Positions 10,589 to 23,537 of a DNA stretch of 64,000 nucleotides are shown piece by piece. The notes under the pieces are model-generated. The model was not told where the DNA came from. It did not search any database and saw nothing but the letters and a program-made list of their open reading frames with translations. Each line of letters starts with the position of its first letter. Position 1 is the first letter of the stretch. The stretch is from Theobroma cacao (taxonomy: Eukaryota > Streptophyta > Magnoliopsida > Malvales > Malvaceae), in the NCBI RefSeq assembly GCF_000208745.1, contig NC_030858.1, forward strand, positions 37,434,918-37,498,917, written 5' to 3'. The translations under genes were made by a program, and so were the position numbers.

Positions 10589-13500
10589 TCATATCTTCAC
10601 TTTCAATGTTCTTCGCTTTGCATTTACAAACACAATGAAGATAAAAAGTAAGACAAATGGCATGGTCCACAAAATGACATCCCAGAGCTTGGTTCCACCT
10701 GAATAAATGAACATGCTTCCCAGTGTGTCCTGCAAAATTAAGAAGCATAATAAGGATACCACTTTGGTTGAAACAGTTAAAACTGTTGTTGCTTTCACCT
10801 AGACCTCACCCCGTTAGAATCTAAAGAGGGCAGAGATATCAAGCAAGCAGATCAAGGATATGCACAAGTAAAAAATAAGGGCATGTTTCGGCCAACTAAC
10901 ATTGATTACCAGGATCTAACAAGTTACAACATTATTATCTAGTTTAACTTATCGGTTGGAAAGGTAGAAATAACTGCAAACCATTTTCAAAAAAATATGT
11001 ATGTGTAAGTCTTGAATGTATATCAACTCACCGGATCAAACATCTTCTCTGCAGCTTGCTCGTGTTGCTTCGCAAAGATGCCCTGGGCATACTCATAGAG
11101 CTCCAAATCAAGGTTGTTAAGCCTTTGGATCTGCTGGAGGACCATCTGAGGAACTTGAAGACGTGCCTGTAGATTCAGATGTTAATACAAACATTGGAAG
11201 ATTCCAACATTGACATAGCAACAGCTGAACTCTCTTCCTCTTAAGATTGAAGCAACGATCTTGTGCTTCTTTTCTATTTCTTTTTTCTTCTCCCTCACTT
11301 TTATACACAAATCTCTTTAATGTTTGATGGCTAAGGGCCCAAAAAAACCACAGCCTTTGATTTGAAGCCTTAAAGGTACATATTGCACAGATAATAGATT
11401 TACAAATGACAATGCCAAACATGTACCAACAATCAAGGCATCAACTATCTAATTCCTTTGACAATGTTTTGCACCCTAAAAGTTGCCTACAGGCCTGTCA
11501 TAGCAAAAAGATGGACTGACAGAAGGGTATGACAGATATAGCATGTCCATTAAGGCATGGTTTGCTCCAGCACATGGAACACATAAAATCATTAAGATTT
11601 TATTTTTTAAAACAAATTCTCAATTTTGGTAGAAAGACAGTTCAAAAACTGTAAATCAAAAAGAACTTTTGCCTAAAGATTAGCCATGTAGTTAAACCAA
11701 ACACGCTCTAGAAATTGATGACATATATGCATTTACAATGATGAAGCATTTTAAATGTCAGGTATTCTAGAGTACCTCCTTTGTGAAGTTTGCCGGTGAG
11801 ATTCTCTTCAAAGAAGCGATACGTCGACGTGCTTGGGTCTTTCGCAAACCAGAAATGCAAACCTCATAAGTTTCCATAAGCTTTCCCACAGACATCTGTT
11901 ATGGTAGAAAAGAAGACGTAAGTTATTACCTTTTTCAAGAGGAAGAGATCCCAGTATGTCCATATAAAAAGTCACAGAAAAATGGCTTACAGTCTCTTGC
12001 TTTACTTCATTGTCATCTGATGATGTTGCGGCTGCATCCCCCTTCTCATCTGAGGTAATATTCTGTCATAGAGGCAAACAAGAATCGTTATGAGTGCTAC
12101 TCTAGTTGATATCCAGCTATTAAGCTTTCATTTGCTAAAATGGAGCACCTGATGATCATTACCATCCACCTCTGAGTCTGAAAATGAAGTGCTCTGTTCT
12201 GCAGTACAAGTAAGTAATTTAAGCAACATGCTAAAAATATCTTGACTAAAATCCTTTTAGAGAAAGATAAGAAAAGAAAATGAGGCAAATCAGCACTTCA
12301 ATGAAATACAATCAATATAAGACATCAACAAGAGTTTACAAGGCTTTCTGCATTAAACAAGTTTATGGGGGGGGGGGGGGGGTGGAATTCAATAAAAGCT
12401 AACCTGATTTATTGACAGCAGCTCCCTCACCAATAGCATTTGATTCTACCAGCTGGGAGATCACCTGTGCCCCAACCACATTGGCAAACATGGTTGCAGA
12501 TTTCCTATGGTCCTCAGTTAGACCAACATATAACATATTGTCCAACCTCTTCTGCAAGATTTACAAGTATCTACCATAATTGCAACAATAAAACGGAAAA
12601 AAAGGGGAATAAATCAGAAAAGCATTTATTTGACCATTTGTACAATATTCAGCCTATTTTAATTACCTTTGCAACTTGAAGCACATATTCACCAAGTTTC
12701 TTGTACTTCTCTACACAATGGCGCACTTCATGTGCTTCAGGTAAATAAGAGTTGTTTGTCAATCCTGCAATCTGTAGATTAAATTAGCAAACCAGCATTT
12801 TGGATAAGAATATAGAAAGAAAAGAGCTGAAACTGCAAAACGTGGATTAGTACCTGAAACGTAGCTCCATTATGGACAATTTCATGAGCTATAGGATTGT
12901 CGATATAATCGAGTAATGGCATTACCATGTCTTCCATATTGTATGGATCACTGCTGTTAATATCATTGATGACCCTAGCTTTTCTAGCATCTCTCTGCTC
13001 ATAAGAGTAAAACTAAATATAAATGTCTCATACATAATTACATCATCGAGGCAAACAAGTTGATTAATAAGCCACATAGAATTCTCAGTAGTTTATCAAA
13101 GACAATTCCCCCTTCTTGGTCACTTCAGATCATACAAAATGAATGCAGATCTGGTAGGTTTTGGTCATGGCAAATTGAGATGCTCTCAAAACAGACAAAA
13201 CAATGCTGTCTTAAAAGATAAATTAATAAGCAAATAAAACTTACAATTAGCAACAGCACTAAAAATCTAAAATGCAGAAAAAAAGGTTGTGTAGCAACAA
13301 CTTCCCCCTAAATGCCAAAAGGTATCACTAATATAAATATCAGAAAAATATTGCATAGAGAACTTGGAAATCCTGGAATAGACGGTGAACCTTTCAGTGA
13401 AGGGAGAGAGAACTGATGCCGGGAAAAGTGTGTCCCTAAGAAGGGGTAAAACTGTAGAAGAAATAGCAGGGAAAAGTGTAATGATTAATTAGAATAATAA

Positions 13501-14421
13501 CTCATGCAGCAGTATAGATGGCATACCCGAGCAAACAGGTCTTCTCTCATCCACGGAACAAGATACTTCCAAGGCCATATATCCAGCGTACTAACTCCAT
13601 TAGTTTTAGAGCGCAAACGTCCAGTCATTTGTGTAGCAGAGGTTAAGTTGGGGTGCACTAGAAACCTAGCAGCCACCTCCACTGAAAACTCATAAGTGCT
13701 AAAGACACGGTCAACTGGATTCCTAAGTATTGTCACCACGGATGTTCTGTCCCTGGGAAGTTTAGAGGTTATGCTATAGTCATCATGAGTAGTTAATAAC
13801 CTGCATTTCGCCTTGCTGCATTCAGATGGGAAAAAAATTCAATTAAACTTGCTTGAAAAAGCAAAGGTAGATAAGGCGAACTTGTCATTCAAGTCTTACA
13901 TAAGAACAAAATTTATAAAGTACCTAGGATCAAAGCGTAGCTTGTCATAAGACCGGGGGCATTCAAGAGAATTCGAATACAACTTCTTTAAGAAACTGCA
14001 AGCATAAACATAAAAAAATGGGGGAGAAATTAAATGCGGTTGGAAAAATGGATTGACTTCCCCAGTGTCATCAAATTGCCTTATTTTATATGAAAAATTT
14101 ACCAGTGAAAATAGGTTCGTCCTCCGGTTCGTGGAACATGAAGGAAGAAAAGTAAATCATTCAGCGTGTGTTTATCCTCTTTGACCTCATGATCGAGTGA
14201 AGTAAATGCCCATTTTTTTACCACATTTTGGCAATGCTCGGAATCAGTTATAGACAAGACATTCACCACTACATCATCCACATAAAATAATAAAAAAAAA
14301 TTGTCAAGAAAATGAACACTTCAATCTATCATTACCCATGGAACACATCAATCAATTCAATGAAAAGAATACCTAATCCAAGTAGCATCAACAGAACTGT
14401 GGATTTCAGAGTAGGATCCAT
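10589..14421 (-). CDS. TPST: Tyrosylprotein sulfotransferase (plant TPST), 495 aa
   Basis: Twelve exons: 14421-14373, 14268-14103, 13995-13924, 13815-13527, 12994-12854, 12771-12667, 12551-12404, 12198-12149, 12062-11991, 11895-11776, 11166-11032, 10729-10589. All junctions are GT..AG and in frame. The 495 aa compare with 500 in Arabidopsis (At1g08030, recall). The enzyme transfers sulfate from PAPS to tyrosines of secreted peptides (PSK, PSY, RGF, CIF) in the Golgi. An N-terminal signal peptide (STVLLMLLGLVV) is present. A PAPS 5'-phosphosulfate-type loop PRTGGRT spans about 62-68, and a 3'-phosphate-type segment ILRNPVDRVFSTYEF about 125-139. The region EFSVEVAARFLVHPNLTSA is near-identical to Arabidopsis. 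A C-terminal membrane span (WDVILWTMPFVLLFIFIVF, about 465-483) is followed by a short basic tail ending KVKI. This is the plant type I design, in contrast to type II animal TPSTs. Confidence 0.96.
12367..12382. repeat. G16 homopolymer in TPST intron 7
   Basis: Sixteen consecutive G lie about 20 bases inside the intron from the donor of TPST exon 7. Its length may be unreliable in the assembly. Confidence 0.85.
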
Positions 14422-16481
14422 TCACTCAATTCCTACTCCAATCACTGCCAAAGAAAATAAAAAAAAAATCAGTAATAAAAAACAATAGCAATACGAAAAT
14501 AAGAAAAAATAAAAGCCGAAAAAGAAAACAAACCAAAACAAAAGGGTACAGCAACAATAAAACCCTAAGCAAGAGCCAGATAGACAAGAAAAACAGAGGA
14601 GAAATTGAAAGTAAAAGAAGGGAATTTAATTCTGAAAAAAATGGAAAATAAACAAATAAAAAGAAAAAGAGGAGGAAGAAGAAATATTCAGAAATAGTGG
14701 GCTACCTGTTATCGAACAACGCGATCTCGTGCTCATAAATGCCCTCGAGCTGTGTCGGGACTTCGCTCAGACGAATTTTAGCTCTTCAATCGATTTTGGC
14801 CCCACACCCACACCCACTGACATACATACATAAAAAAAAAAAAGGAAAATACGATGTGTGTGTGTGTGAAATTTTCTTTTTCTTTTTCTCGCTAGCCAAA
14901 CTGGGGTTTGGGAGAAGCCCTGTGTCCGAAGAGGGACACGGAAATCAGCACAGAGAGAGACAGAAACTATGAACAACTCTCTCTCTCTCGACAATGATCG
15001 ACGAAGTGGAAGAAAATGGAACAGTTTGAATGTCGAAAAATACCTGTCTTGAAAAATTTCATTCACTTATTTTGAATTATTTGTCAAGGTATCCCTTATT
15101 ATCTATTATTACTGCATAGTTTGACTTTAATGTTTTGGCTTCGATAGTCAACCCACTGATATTTCTTCTAATGGAGAAATAATTAATAAATTTATTTTTT
15201 CTTGTTTTTGGTAGAGATAAGATTATCTTTTTTTTTCTCTCTAAAAGAGAAGATTTATCTCTGTAAAAAAATTACAATTTGGATGATCATATAATTTTTT
15301 TTGATGAATGGATGATTATATATCTCGATTAGATATGTTCTTCAAAAATAATTACACACGAAAAATAAATCATATACAATACTCTCTCTGTCTTTTTATT
15401 TATTTATTTTTCTTCTCGGGATGTTTTAAAATGAAATTTTTTTTACCATTTAATACTCTTATTTTTTTATATTATAAAATTATTTTTTATAAAAAAAAAT
15501 TAAATATTTATATTATAAATAATATAAAGAAAAAGATGTGTTATGGGTTGGGATTAGAAGTATTGAAATGAGTGGAAATGGGGCATTAGTGTTGTGGGTT
15601 GTTTGATTTTTATTTTATTTTTTAATGTATAGTTGCATATGTCAAGCTGTCACCTTGGGTAATGCTTCTAACGGGGGACACGAGAAGGAATAGGAATGTG
15701 GGCTTTTTAGCTGTTTTAGGCAGAGTCAAAATGCCTAAATGGTGCCCCCAACCTACCCCATTTTGCGGACATGAATAAAGGGCTTAAGTAATACAAAACT
15801 CCTCCATTATATATCTAAATTCTTTTATTTTAATATTATACTCAAATAAAATCTTTTGTCTTCTTTTTATTTGTATTCGTATCGGATAAAAATTAACAGT
15901 CATCAGACTTAGTATTAACTGACAGTTTCTGTTTCTGGGTTGATGTAACGTCTAACATGACCACGAAATGAATCGCCTGATCATGTCATCTCTGTGATGT
16001 GAACAAAAAATATTTAAAAACTTGTCTATATAAAAATCAAAAGAATATATACTTAAATAAATTCAGACCCTTTGACGGTGGACCCTACCCACACACCACC
16101 AAGGAGATTTTCTAGAAAAAAAAAAAAAGATAGAAAAAATGTACAGTCCATGTCAGCATTCTATTTTAGATAGGAATATAAGCAAGGAATTAGAAATCTA
16201 AATGGAAAATTTAGATACTAATTTAACCGTGTCAACTGTACAAAAGCTGTGTTTTTTCCATTCCAATGATATGGTATATATCTAACAGCACCCAATGATG
16301 ATGCTGTAGATAATCCCATTTGACTGAACGAAAGAATCGAACTTTTCCTTTTTTTTTTTTTGTCAAGCAAGTAATGAATATGCAATAATATGAGGAATTT
16401 TTTTTTTTTTTTTGCTATTCTTCATCATCCAAAGCTTTTCTTAGCCAGCCTATCAAGTAAAACATCAGATTGAGGAGTTAA
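14422..16481. other. TPST leader/promoter and intergenic region
   Basis: Immediately upstream of the TPST start the minus strand is A/T-rich to 14700. A CT-rich leader-like zone with GAGAGAGA runs follows at 14940-14995, probably near the transcription start. From 15060 to 16480 there is AT-rich sequence without coding potential. The last part before 16482 is the 3' flank of the EDR2-like gene. Confidence 0.4.
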
Positions 16482-19400
16482 TCATACTTTTACTGGAATA
16501 GATTTCGTTGCGTCTAGATGGTTCAGGCGGCATGTCCCGAGAAGATACTCCGGGAGCTCCTCTTCTGTGTTCGCCTGCGCACAATAAAATCGGACATTTT
16601 TAGACCATTGAAGGAGGTGTTCGCATTGATCATAGACAAAGGTGAGAAATTGCATTTAAGCTCAAAAATGTTGTTTCGTTTTTTATCCTTGTTTTGCTCA
16701 AGTGTTGTTTTTACCTGTATCAAGAATGCCATTTCGATGACCAGATTGTTGAGGTAACCGAGCACAAGATTGACCACACCTCTGGCTACAGTTGATGATC
16801 CAATGTCAATCCCAAGCTGGAATAACAATTGCAAAAATTTCAGTATGTCATGTCATACATAAAACTTCTCATGCTTTGTAAGTGATGTTGTGCCTCTCCA
16901 GTTTGCTTCCAAAGAGCAAAAAGGCTTGAAGAGAAGCGAAACCAACCCAGTTCGGTTTTATATGATTTTTCAAATGCATCCTCCCTTGTTTACAATCCAA
17001 ACAACTATAGATAAATATAATTGTACTGGACATCACTTCTCTTCAATCTATTCAAACACACTGATTTGTGAAACTAACTGATTGTTCCGAAATGAGTAAA
17101 TGCTATATGTACACGTGCATGTGTGTGGTTGGACCCGCACAGATTTACATACATTTCATCAAATTTTACCTCCAAGTAGTTCTTCCCACGGAAATAGTTA
17201 ATTTCCAGAGCTTGGCCAATGAGACAAGCTTTCTTTCCAACACTCTGCTTGACTATCCACGACCCCTGACAAAACGAAGTCAACTGTCAGTACCCTTTGC
17301 TTTATGCGATGTGGAATGAAGTTATACAAAGCACAAAACTAGCTAGTCTTCATGGTAATTCTCTGCTTTGAAGATTTTCATTTTTAGAAATCCGTACGGC
17401 TTCTGAGCAGAGAATTTGGAAAAAGCAATTTCATTGTAAGACCTTAATTCTTTAAAAAGAAAAACACCAAGTAAATATACAATTTGTTTTTCGCCTTCTG
17501 CTTAAATGGAGTTAAATATAAGCTTGATCAATTGTTTTTGAGGTTCTTATTAAACCTACTAGTGAGTTCACTTCCATCAAGAATACACAAAGACTCTCAA
17601 TCTCAACTGCAAAAATGCTGCACACACCAACCTTTGATATGTATGGAATGAGCTTAAACCTTGAATTTCTATATGCATCATCTCCATTGATGAAGTTCTG
17701 TAGTAAGGGTGAATCTTTGACAGGAGTATTCATCATATAGTATAGCGCTAGGCTATATGTAGTTGAACCTGGCACCTGTTTCAAAGTAGATAATTCAATT
17801 ATTTCAAATGCTTGAGAACCAAGGTGAATATAGATAGAAATACAGCTTGAGAGGATAAGTGTAAGCAAAAGACCAAAGTACCTGTATGTTTATAATGAAG
17901 AAAAACTCTGGCCCTCCCTGAGCAGCATATTTCTGCAGATAAACGCTTTGTAAAATTTCTTTTAATTTACAGACATAATATAGCAAATGCAACAAGTACA
18001 GTTGAGCTTATAGGTGACTCATGAGCAATGATCACAAAATCTCCATTAACAAAATAATGACATATATTAAAGAAAAACCTGAACAATGCCCCCAGGACGC
18101 CCTCCTAGATCATCTTCTCGCTTGTCAGATCTTAGCCAATCTGCAGCAACCATTTGCATCAACGTGCCCGTTGCCTTAAACTGAAAAGAAATCAAGAGTA
18201 AATATATAATTTTAAACTGGAACTTGAAATTTCAGGGCAGGAAAACTCAAAATGGAGCTTTACAAAAGAAAAGCCAAAGTGAATTCATTGGGGATATCCA
18301 GGACTACAAGTTTCTAGAAGCTAATCACAGTATAATATCGACAGAACTCTACAATTGATTGTATCCAAAACATGCTAGGCAAACATGGAAGGACATGTAT
18401 AATTTAGAGATCATAAGAGACAAAACGTCAGTTCACTGCAAGATCATGCAATAAGGCATACAATAAACCATCATAGAACACACCAGGTGAACTTTTCTCA
18501 TACATTACAGCTTTGTCCTCACTGAAAAATTGTTCTTCATACCTTCTTACGGTCTTCCAGGTAATTCTCCCCACGAATTAAAAATGTGGAGGGTTCCGCT
18601 GCTGTCCAACTGCAAGGCAATGTACAAGTCGGATCCTTTGGAAGAGTGTTTCCATAAGAGCAAAATATGCCATCTTCCCTCATCATGTCCTGTAAGTCCA
18701 CATAGCCCCTCTTCTGGACTGCAACATGGAAAATTGTAAGCCATCAGCAATATTTCAACAATTTCCTTGAAAAAGAAAAATCATTGTTGCTGTAAATTTA
18801 GAAGTTAAGGTGAATACTGATCACCCAAATAGGAACCACCTGCAAGATCATGTAACTTTTTCACAAAAACAGCAGCAGTTGATAACTTTGGATGGCGTGT
18901 ATCCTGCAAGTTTCTCAGTCATATAGAAGTTGGTAAGAAATTTGAAGCAAAACAATATACATAAAACATTTAATAGCCTCATTTAATGCTAGAGTTACAG
19001 TAATCCAGCCACAAGAAATAAAATATAAAAAAATAGAGAAACTCTATAGGTGGTCACATCCTCTATGAGATATGAAGCACCATTAACTGCAAATTCATTT
19101 GCATGTGAAAAGCAATGATAACTACTTTGACACATACCTGAGAGTACCCTTCTGGACCAAAATCAGAAGCCCACCCATCTTCTGATTGATCATAGTCTGT
19201 TGGTTCTGGAACATCAAAGAATTCATCAGCAGCATCATTAAGTCCCACCAGGCTTGAGTGTTCTGAAGGTGCCCTTTCCATTACTTCACACATATTTTCC
19301 TTAATTTTCCCAGCCTCTATCTGTGTACACATATCAACCATGCCGTCCTCTTCACTCTGATGCAACCTAACATTCCTTATCAACTCTCTGGATGAAAGAT

Positions 19401-22400
19401 CAGCTGAAGGATATTTTCCTTGTTTTGCTTTGAATAACTCTCTTAGTGCTGCAAGTACATGATATAAATTCCTAGCAATTTAATGCCTCAAATGATCACA
19501 CAAAGTTAAACACAGAACTCACACACATATACTACAGACAATCTATGAACAGATAAATAAGATTCTACCAGCAGTTGAGATGATTACCAGCAACTCTCTC
19601 AAGCATCCGAATGGTAATAGATCGGGCTGCAGAAGTTCGCAAATACGATTTCCAGAATTTCCAATCAATTGCAAGCATGTGTTTTACAACTGAGTGTTTT
19701 CCTTCATTCACTGGAGATATAACATATCCACCACCTGCAAGTAAGTACCGATTGTTAATTTCATAGAGTAAGTTTGCTTTTGCTGTTTTTAAATATAAAT
19801 CTCCTTATCTTGAATTAACAAAAAAAAAAAAAATCAAGTGCACATCATATGCCACAACCCATAAATTTCTGTGTGGTATATGAGGACAATGATAAAACTG
19901 ATCAAATCAAAATAAAGAAAAAATAAGTATTCATCAGCAGTATTCAAACTGAGAAGCCAAACGATGCTTCAATATACAAACACACACGAAAACCAGTATA
20001 TATGCATGTGCTCATGCACACATGAGATGCAAGGAGACAAGCCACTTGCATGCTAAATTTATGCCAAAAACAGCTCATTCATCCTATAATGTGTTTATTT
20101 ATGTATAACAGCAGAATATAGAGAAGTCAGAAAGATGAAAAGAGTTCTCTTTTACTTATATATTTCAGGCATACATTACTTTTAAGGCAGGCACGGACAC
20201 AGCTTTTCTGTGGGGGGCACTTCTTGTGAAACACTGAGTGGTAGAGAATAACTGTGAGAAAATCAATCAAACAAGATTAGTTAGCACTTCAACTGGATCT
20301 GTTCTGAATTCTGAATAAAACTTTTAAGAATTTCCTCAAAGCAATTACTACCATATGTTCCATCATCTTCTCTTCTCCAATAGCGCCGCAACAAAAGATC
20401 CCTCCTTCTCATTCCCCTGCAAGTATAGTGAGTTAACAAAAATTAAACAGAAACCTCTGTCTAGCAAAACATAATGATTAAATCCGAAGATTTGATCTGA
20501 CCAAGGTAACCAATCACTATATAGCTGCTTGTGAACAATATCAGTATGACCATCGAGATGTTCAACCACGCTACCCTTGTAGAAACAGAAGTCCCATCTG
20601 CAAGACAATTTGATTAGACATTTGTTTTTAGAAAAACAAAAAGAATACTTTTCAGAAAAGCCACAATACATTGCTAAATGAATAGAGTTCTAGTTTTCCA
20701 CAACTTTTGGACACACTAGAAAGCATCTGAGCAGTAATCATGAATCAAATAGATGCATTAAAAAAGGGCACCAAATAAAGATGTCAAATCTATGCATAGT
20801 ATCGCTTTCAGGATGTTGATTCGTTCCTATGGTTCTTGTGAGCTATTAAACTATACTGTATTAAGAATCTCTAGATATATTGGACTTTCACATTAACAAG
20901 GGCAACAATTACATAGTTTCTTTTACTATCGTGCATCAAACTTAAGTTCACATTTCTACTCCGTTACAACTTCAGGGAGAGAAAAGCTCTAGTGACACAA
21001 AAAATTCATCCAATGAGAAAATAACAATCACAATGAGGTCTGTTCTGATGAATCACAATGCTATATTTACTACAATTACTAATATGCACAAAATTAAAGT
21101 ACCAATTGAGATTGAAATCAAGCCATGCCTCTTACAAAACAATATAAGTGCTTTATTTTAAGAAAAAGACAGAGCACTTGGCAACTTACTCTGATCTTGA
21201 GGGTCCAAGAGACATAAGTGTCTGGAAAATGGCTTCTGAAGTTCCATCTACGACACCCACAGCCATGATTGCAGGATGGTCATCCCACTACCAAGGGAGG
21301 AGTAAAATAATCAAAATGCAATTGCATGTAAAACCATGGACTGATGAATCAAAAGCTACCAACCTTTCCATGAGAATCCCTATCTTTAGCTTCTTTAAAC
21401 AGTCTAAGACCTGCATTGCACTCATGGTTTTAGACAAACAACTAGAGCTATCTAAAAAATCACAAGTATTTGTTTTGTAATTACCATTCTGACAGCCAAA
21501 GATTGTCCAAGATGATGGTGCTACAACATCAGACGTCACTCTGTCCATCTTTGTGGATGAATAAAGAGTCCAGTCAATAGAATTATTGTGAATTTCATGA
21601 TTGGAACCACTGGATCTGCATGCATGGAGACCTCCTAAGAAACTGATATATAATAATGAGGTATAAATATAAAAACAAGCATCATGTCCTGTCACAGAAC
21701 ATATGTGAACAAATTCAACTTAAATAATTCAAGCAATCTGCACAGAACCCAAATAGTTTGCCAGCATAGGTGAACAGACAACAAAAAGCCAGAAGTTAGA
21801 TGCATGTTGAATAGAAATACTGCTGGATGGTTACTCATTAATATACCTGAAGGACTGCCATCTGCTCTTTGAACAGGCAACATCATTTGCAGGGTATGGG
21901 CCACCCTGCATATATACAATCCAAGTCTCAGTTGCATCTCATCTTATGCCAGAAACTTATGACATGCATTAACAAGAGAAAGCAGTTCAGCACCTTTAAA
22001 GCTGCTTGTTTAAAGGAATGAATCCATCTTGCTGCTTCTTCAGGACTACTAGCTCCTAGCTATAAAATTTAGATTCCATATCTCATACATGAAGGCGAAA
22101 GTATTACGCATATTGACTAACAATCTTTATATGAAATATTTGCCTCACCTTAAGCTGATCATTGTGATTAGAACTATTATAAAGAGTGAATATGAAGAAT
22201 ACCTACAAAGTCGAAAAAAACTGTCATTACAAAGGGGCCAATGGCATGAACTGATCAGAAAGAGAAACCTGAAAATTTACCAATGCCTGAGAAAAACAAC
22301 ACATAATTTACATACTTTTCTGTGAATGCTCTCCCTCCCATTATCTGTAACCCGGATGCAGGAATCAATAATTGCACTTCTACCTGGTTCCTGAGAAGCA

Positions 22401-23537
22401 AATCAAGGTTTAGCTCTTACACCTAATAAAATTCTCAAACCCATCAAATAAACAGTCTGCAAGTGTGAAACTTAAAACAACTTATTAACTCAAAATGAAT
22501 GTGAGCCTAAATACAATCTTAGAACCCTCATTTTCTTCATTCATCAAATTATAGACACATTACTTTCACAAGCTACAAACGAACTGCAACAGCAAGAAAC
22601 AGAGGCACTAGATAGCTTGATCATCGGCTATTTTTCCAAGGCAGCTAAACCCACTTCCCACTAAAAATGAGACGTGGTCACATCGTACAATTATGCTTAA
22701 ATTGGAGCTGTTTGCTTGGCTTATGATTATTCTCAAATAAACTCAACAATCAATAAATAAAAAAAGTTAAAGATTACAGAGTTCAAAAACTGTGACATAT
22801 GAATGATAAAGTAAAATATTCCTGACACAAAGTTGACGGTAGAATTCTCCAGAATTACCTATAGACAGTCATATCTCTAGCAAAAAAGAAAGCACCAGCA
22901 AAATCTGAGAAACTGCTTTGATTGAAAGAAACAATTCAAAAAAGTAAAAAGAGCAAAAAGTCAGCGACGTAGTAAAATACATGTTCTCAACCATGCTCTC
23001 TCTCTCTCTCTCTCTCAAAGTAAACACGCTACTACTCGAACTGAAAACGCGTTAGCCATGGAAATTATTAAAGCACGTTCAACTAATCCATAATTAAGCA
23101 ACTAATATCATAATTAAATAAAAATAAATAAACAACATATAATCAATAATCTTCTCCAGTAAAAATTACTAGTTACTTCGCCAGCTGGATCGACTAATAA
23201 AAAACTTAAACAAAACAAAAAAGAAGAAGAAGACAAAAAGACAATGATATTAAAGTTTAATACCATTATTTCTTCTCAAGATTTGTTAAACGAGTAAAGA
23301 AACTTGCAAGATAAGCTTCTCCACAAACAAAAAATAAAGAGATATTACTATAAAAGGAGTGACTAAAAAGAAGGAAGAGACCTGGAGATTGGAAATGGGA
23401 ATGGATTTGAAGCTCTTGAGAAGATGATCTTCAAGAACAAAGTAACGTTTCCTTGAGTACTGTAATCCAATCCGATTCGAACGAATTATGTACAGCCATC
23501 CTTCCATTTTCAAGTCTCCGTTCTGCGAACCAGCCAT
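16482..23537 (-). CDS. EDR2-like PH, START and DUF1336 domain lipid-binding protein, 734 aa
   Basis: 21 exons: 23537-23382, 22390-22316, 22202-22149, 22059-21994, 21905-21847, 21615-21485, 21410-21364, 21287-21190, 20597-20502, 20416-20352, 20251-20180, 19734-19588, 19448-19138, 18903-18840, 18718-18543, 18180-18079, 17932-17882, 17775-17632, 17265-17170, 16816-16715, 16574-16482. All are in frame. A PH domain (EGWLYIIRSNRIGLQYSRKRYFVLED, about 12-117) binds phosphoinositides. A START-type lipid pocket spans about 180-395 (WDDHPAIMAVGVVDGTSEAIF; EWDFCFYKGSVVEHLDGHTDI; LLLRRYWRREDDGTY). An acidic linker (about 395-460) carries an EFFDVPE motif. The C-terminal DUF1336 spans about 480-730 (KYAAQGGPEFFFIINIQVPGSTTYSLALYY). 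No signal peptide is seen. Arabidopsis EDR2 restrains salicylate-dependent cell death. This copy resembles At2g28320 (recall), whose role is less clear. Confidence 0.95.
19204..19224 (-). other. FFAT-like motif (EFFDVPE) in the EDR2-like protein
   Basis: Residues 431-437 read E-F-F-D-V-P-E, preceded by NDAAD and followed by PTDYDQSED. The classic FFAT core is EFFDAxE within an acidic tract. Only position 5 differs (V for A). FFAT motifs bind VAP proteins (VAP27 in plants) on the ER. This is a prediction from sequence. Confidence 0.5.
22996..23016. repeat. (CT)n microsatellite in intron 1 of the EDR2-like gene
   Basis: About ten CT units in the first, 990-bp intron. The remainder of that intron shows no other feature. 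Confidence 0.9.
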
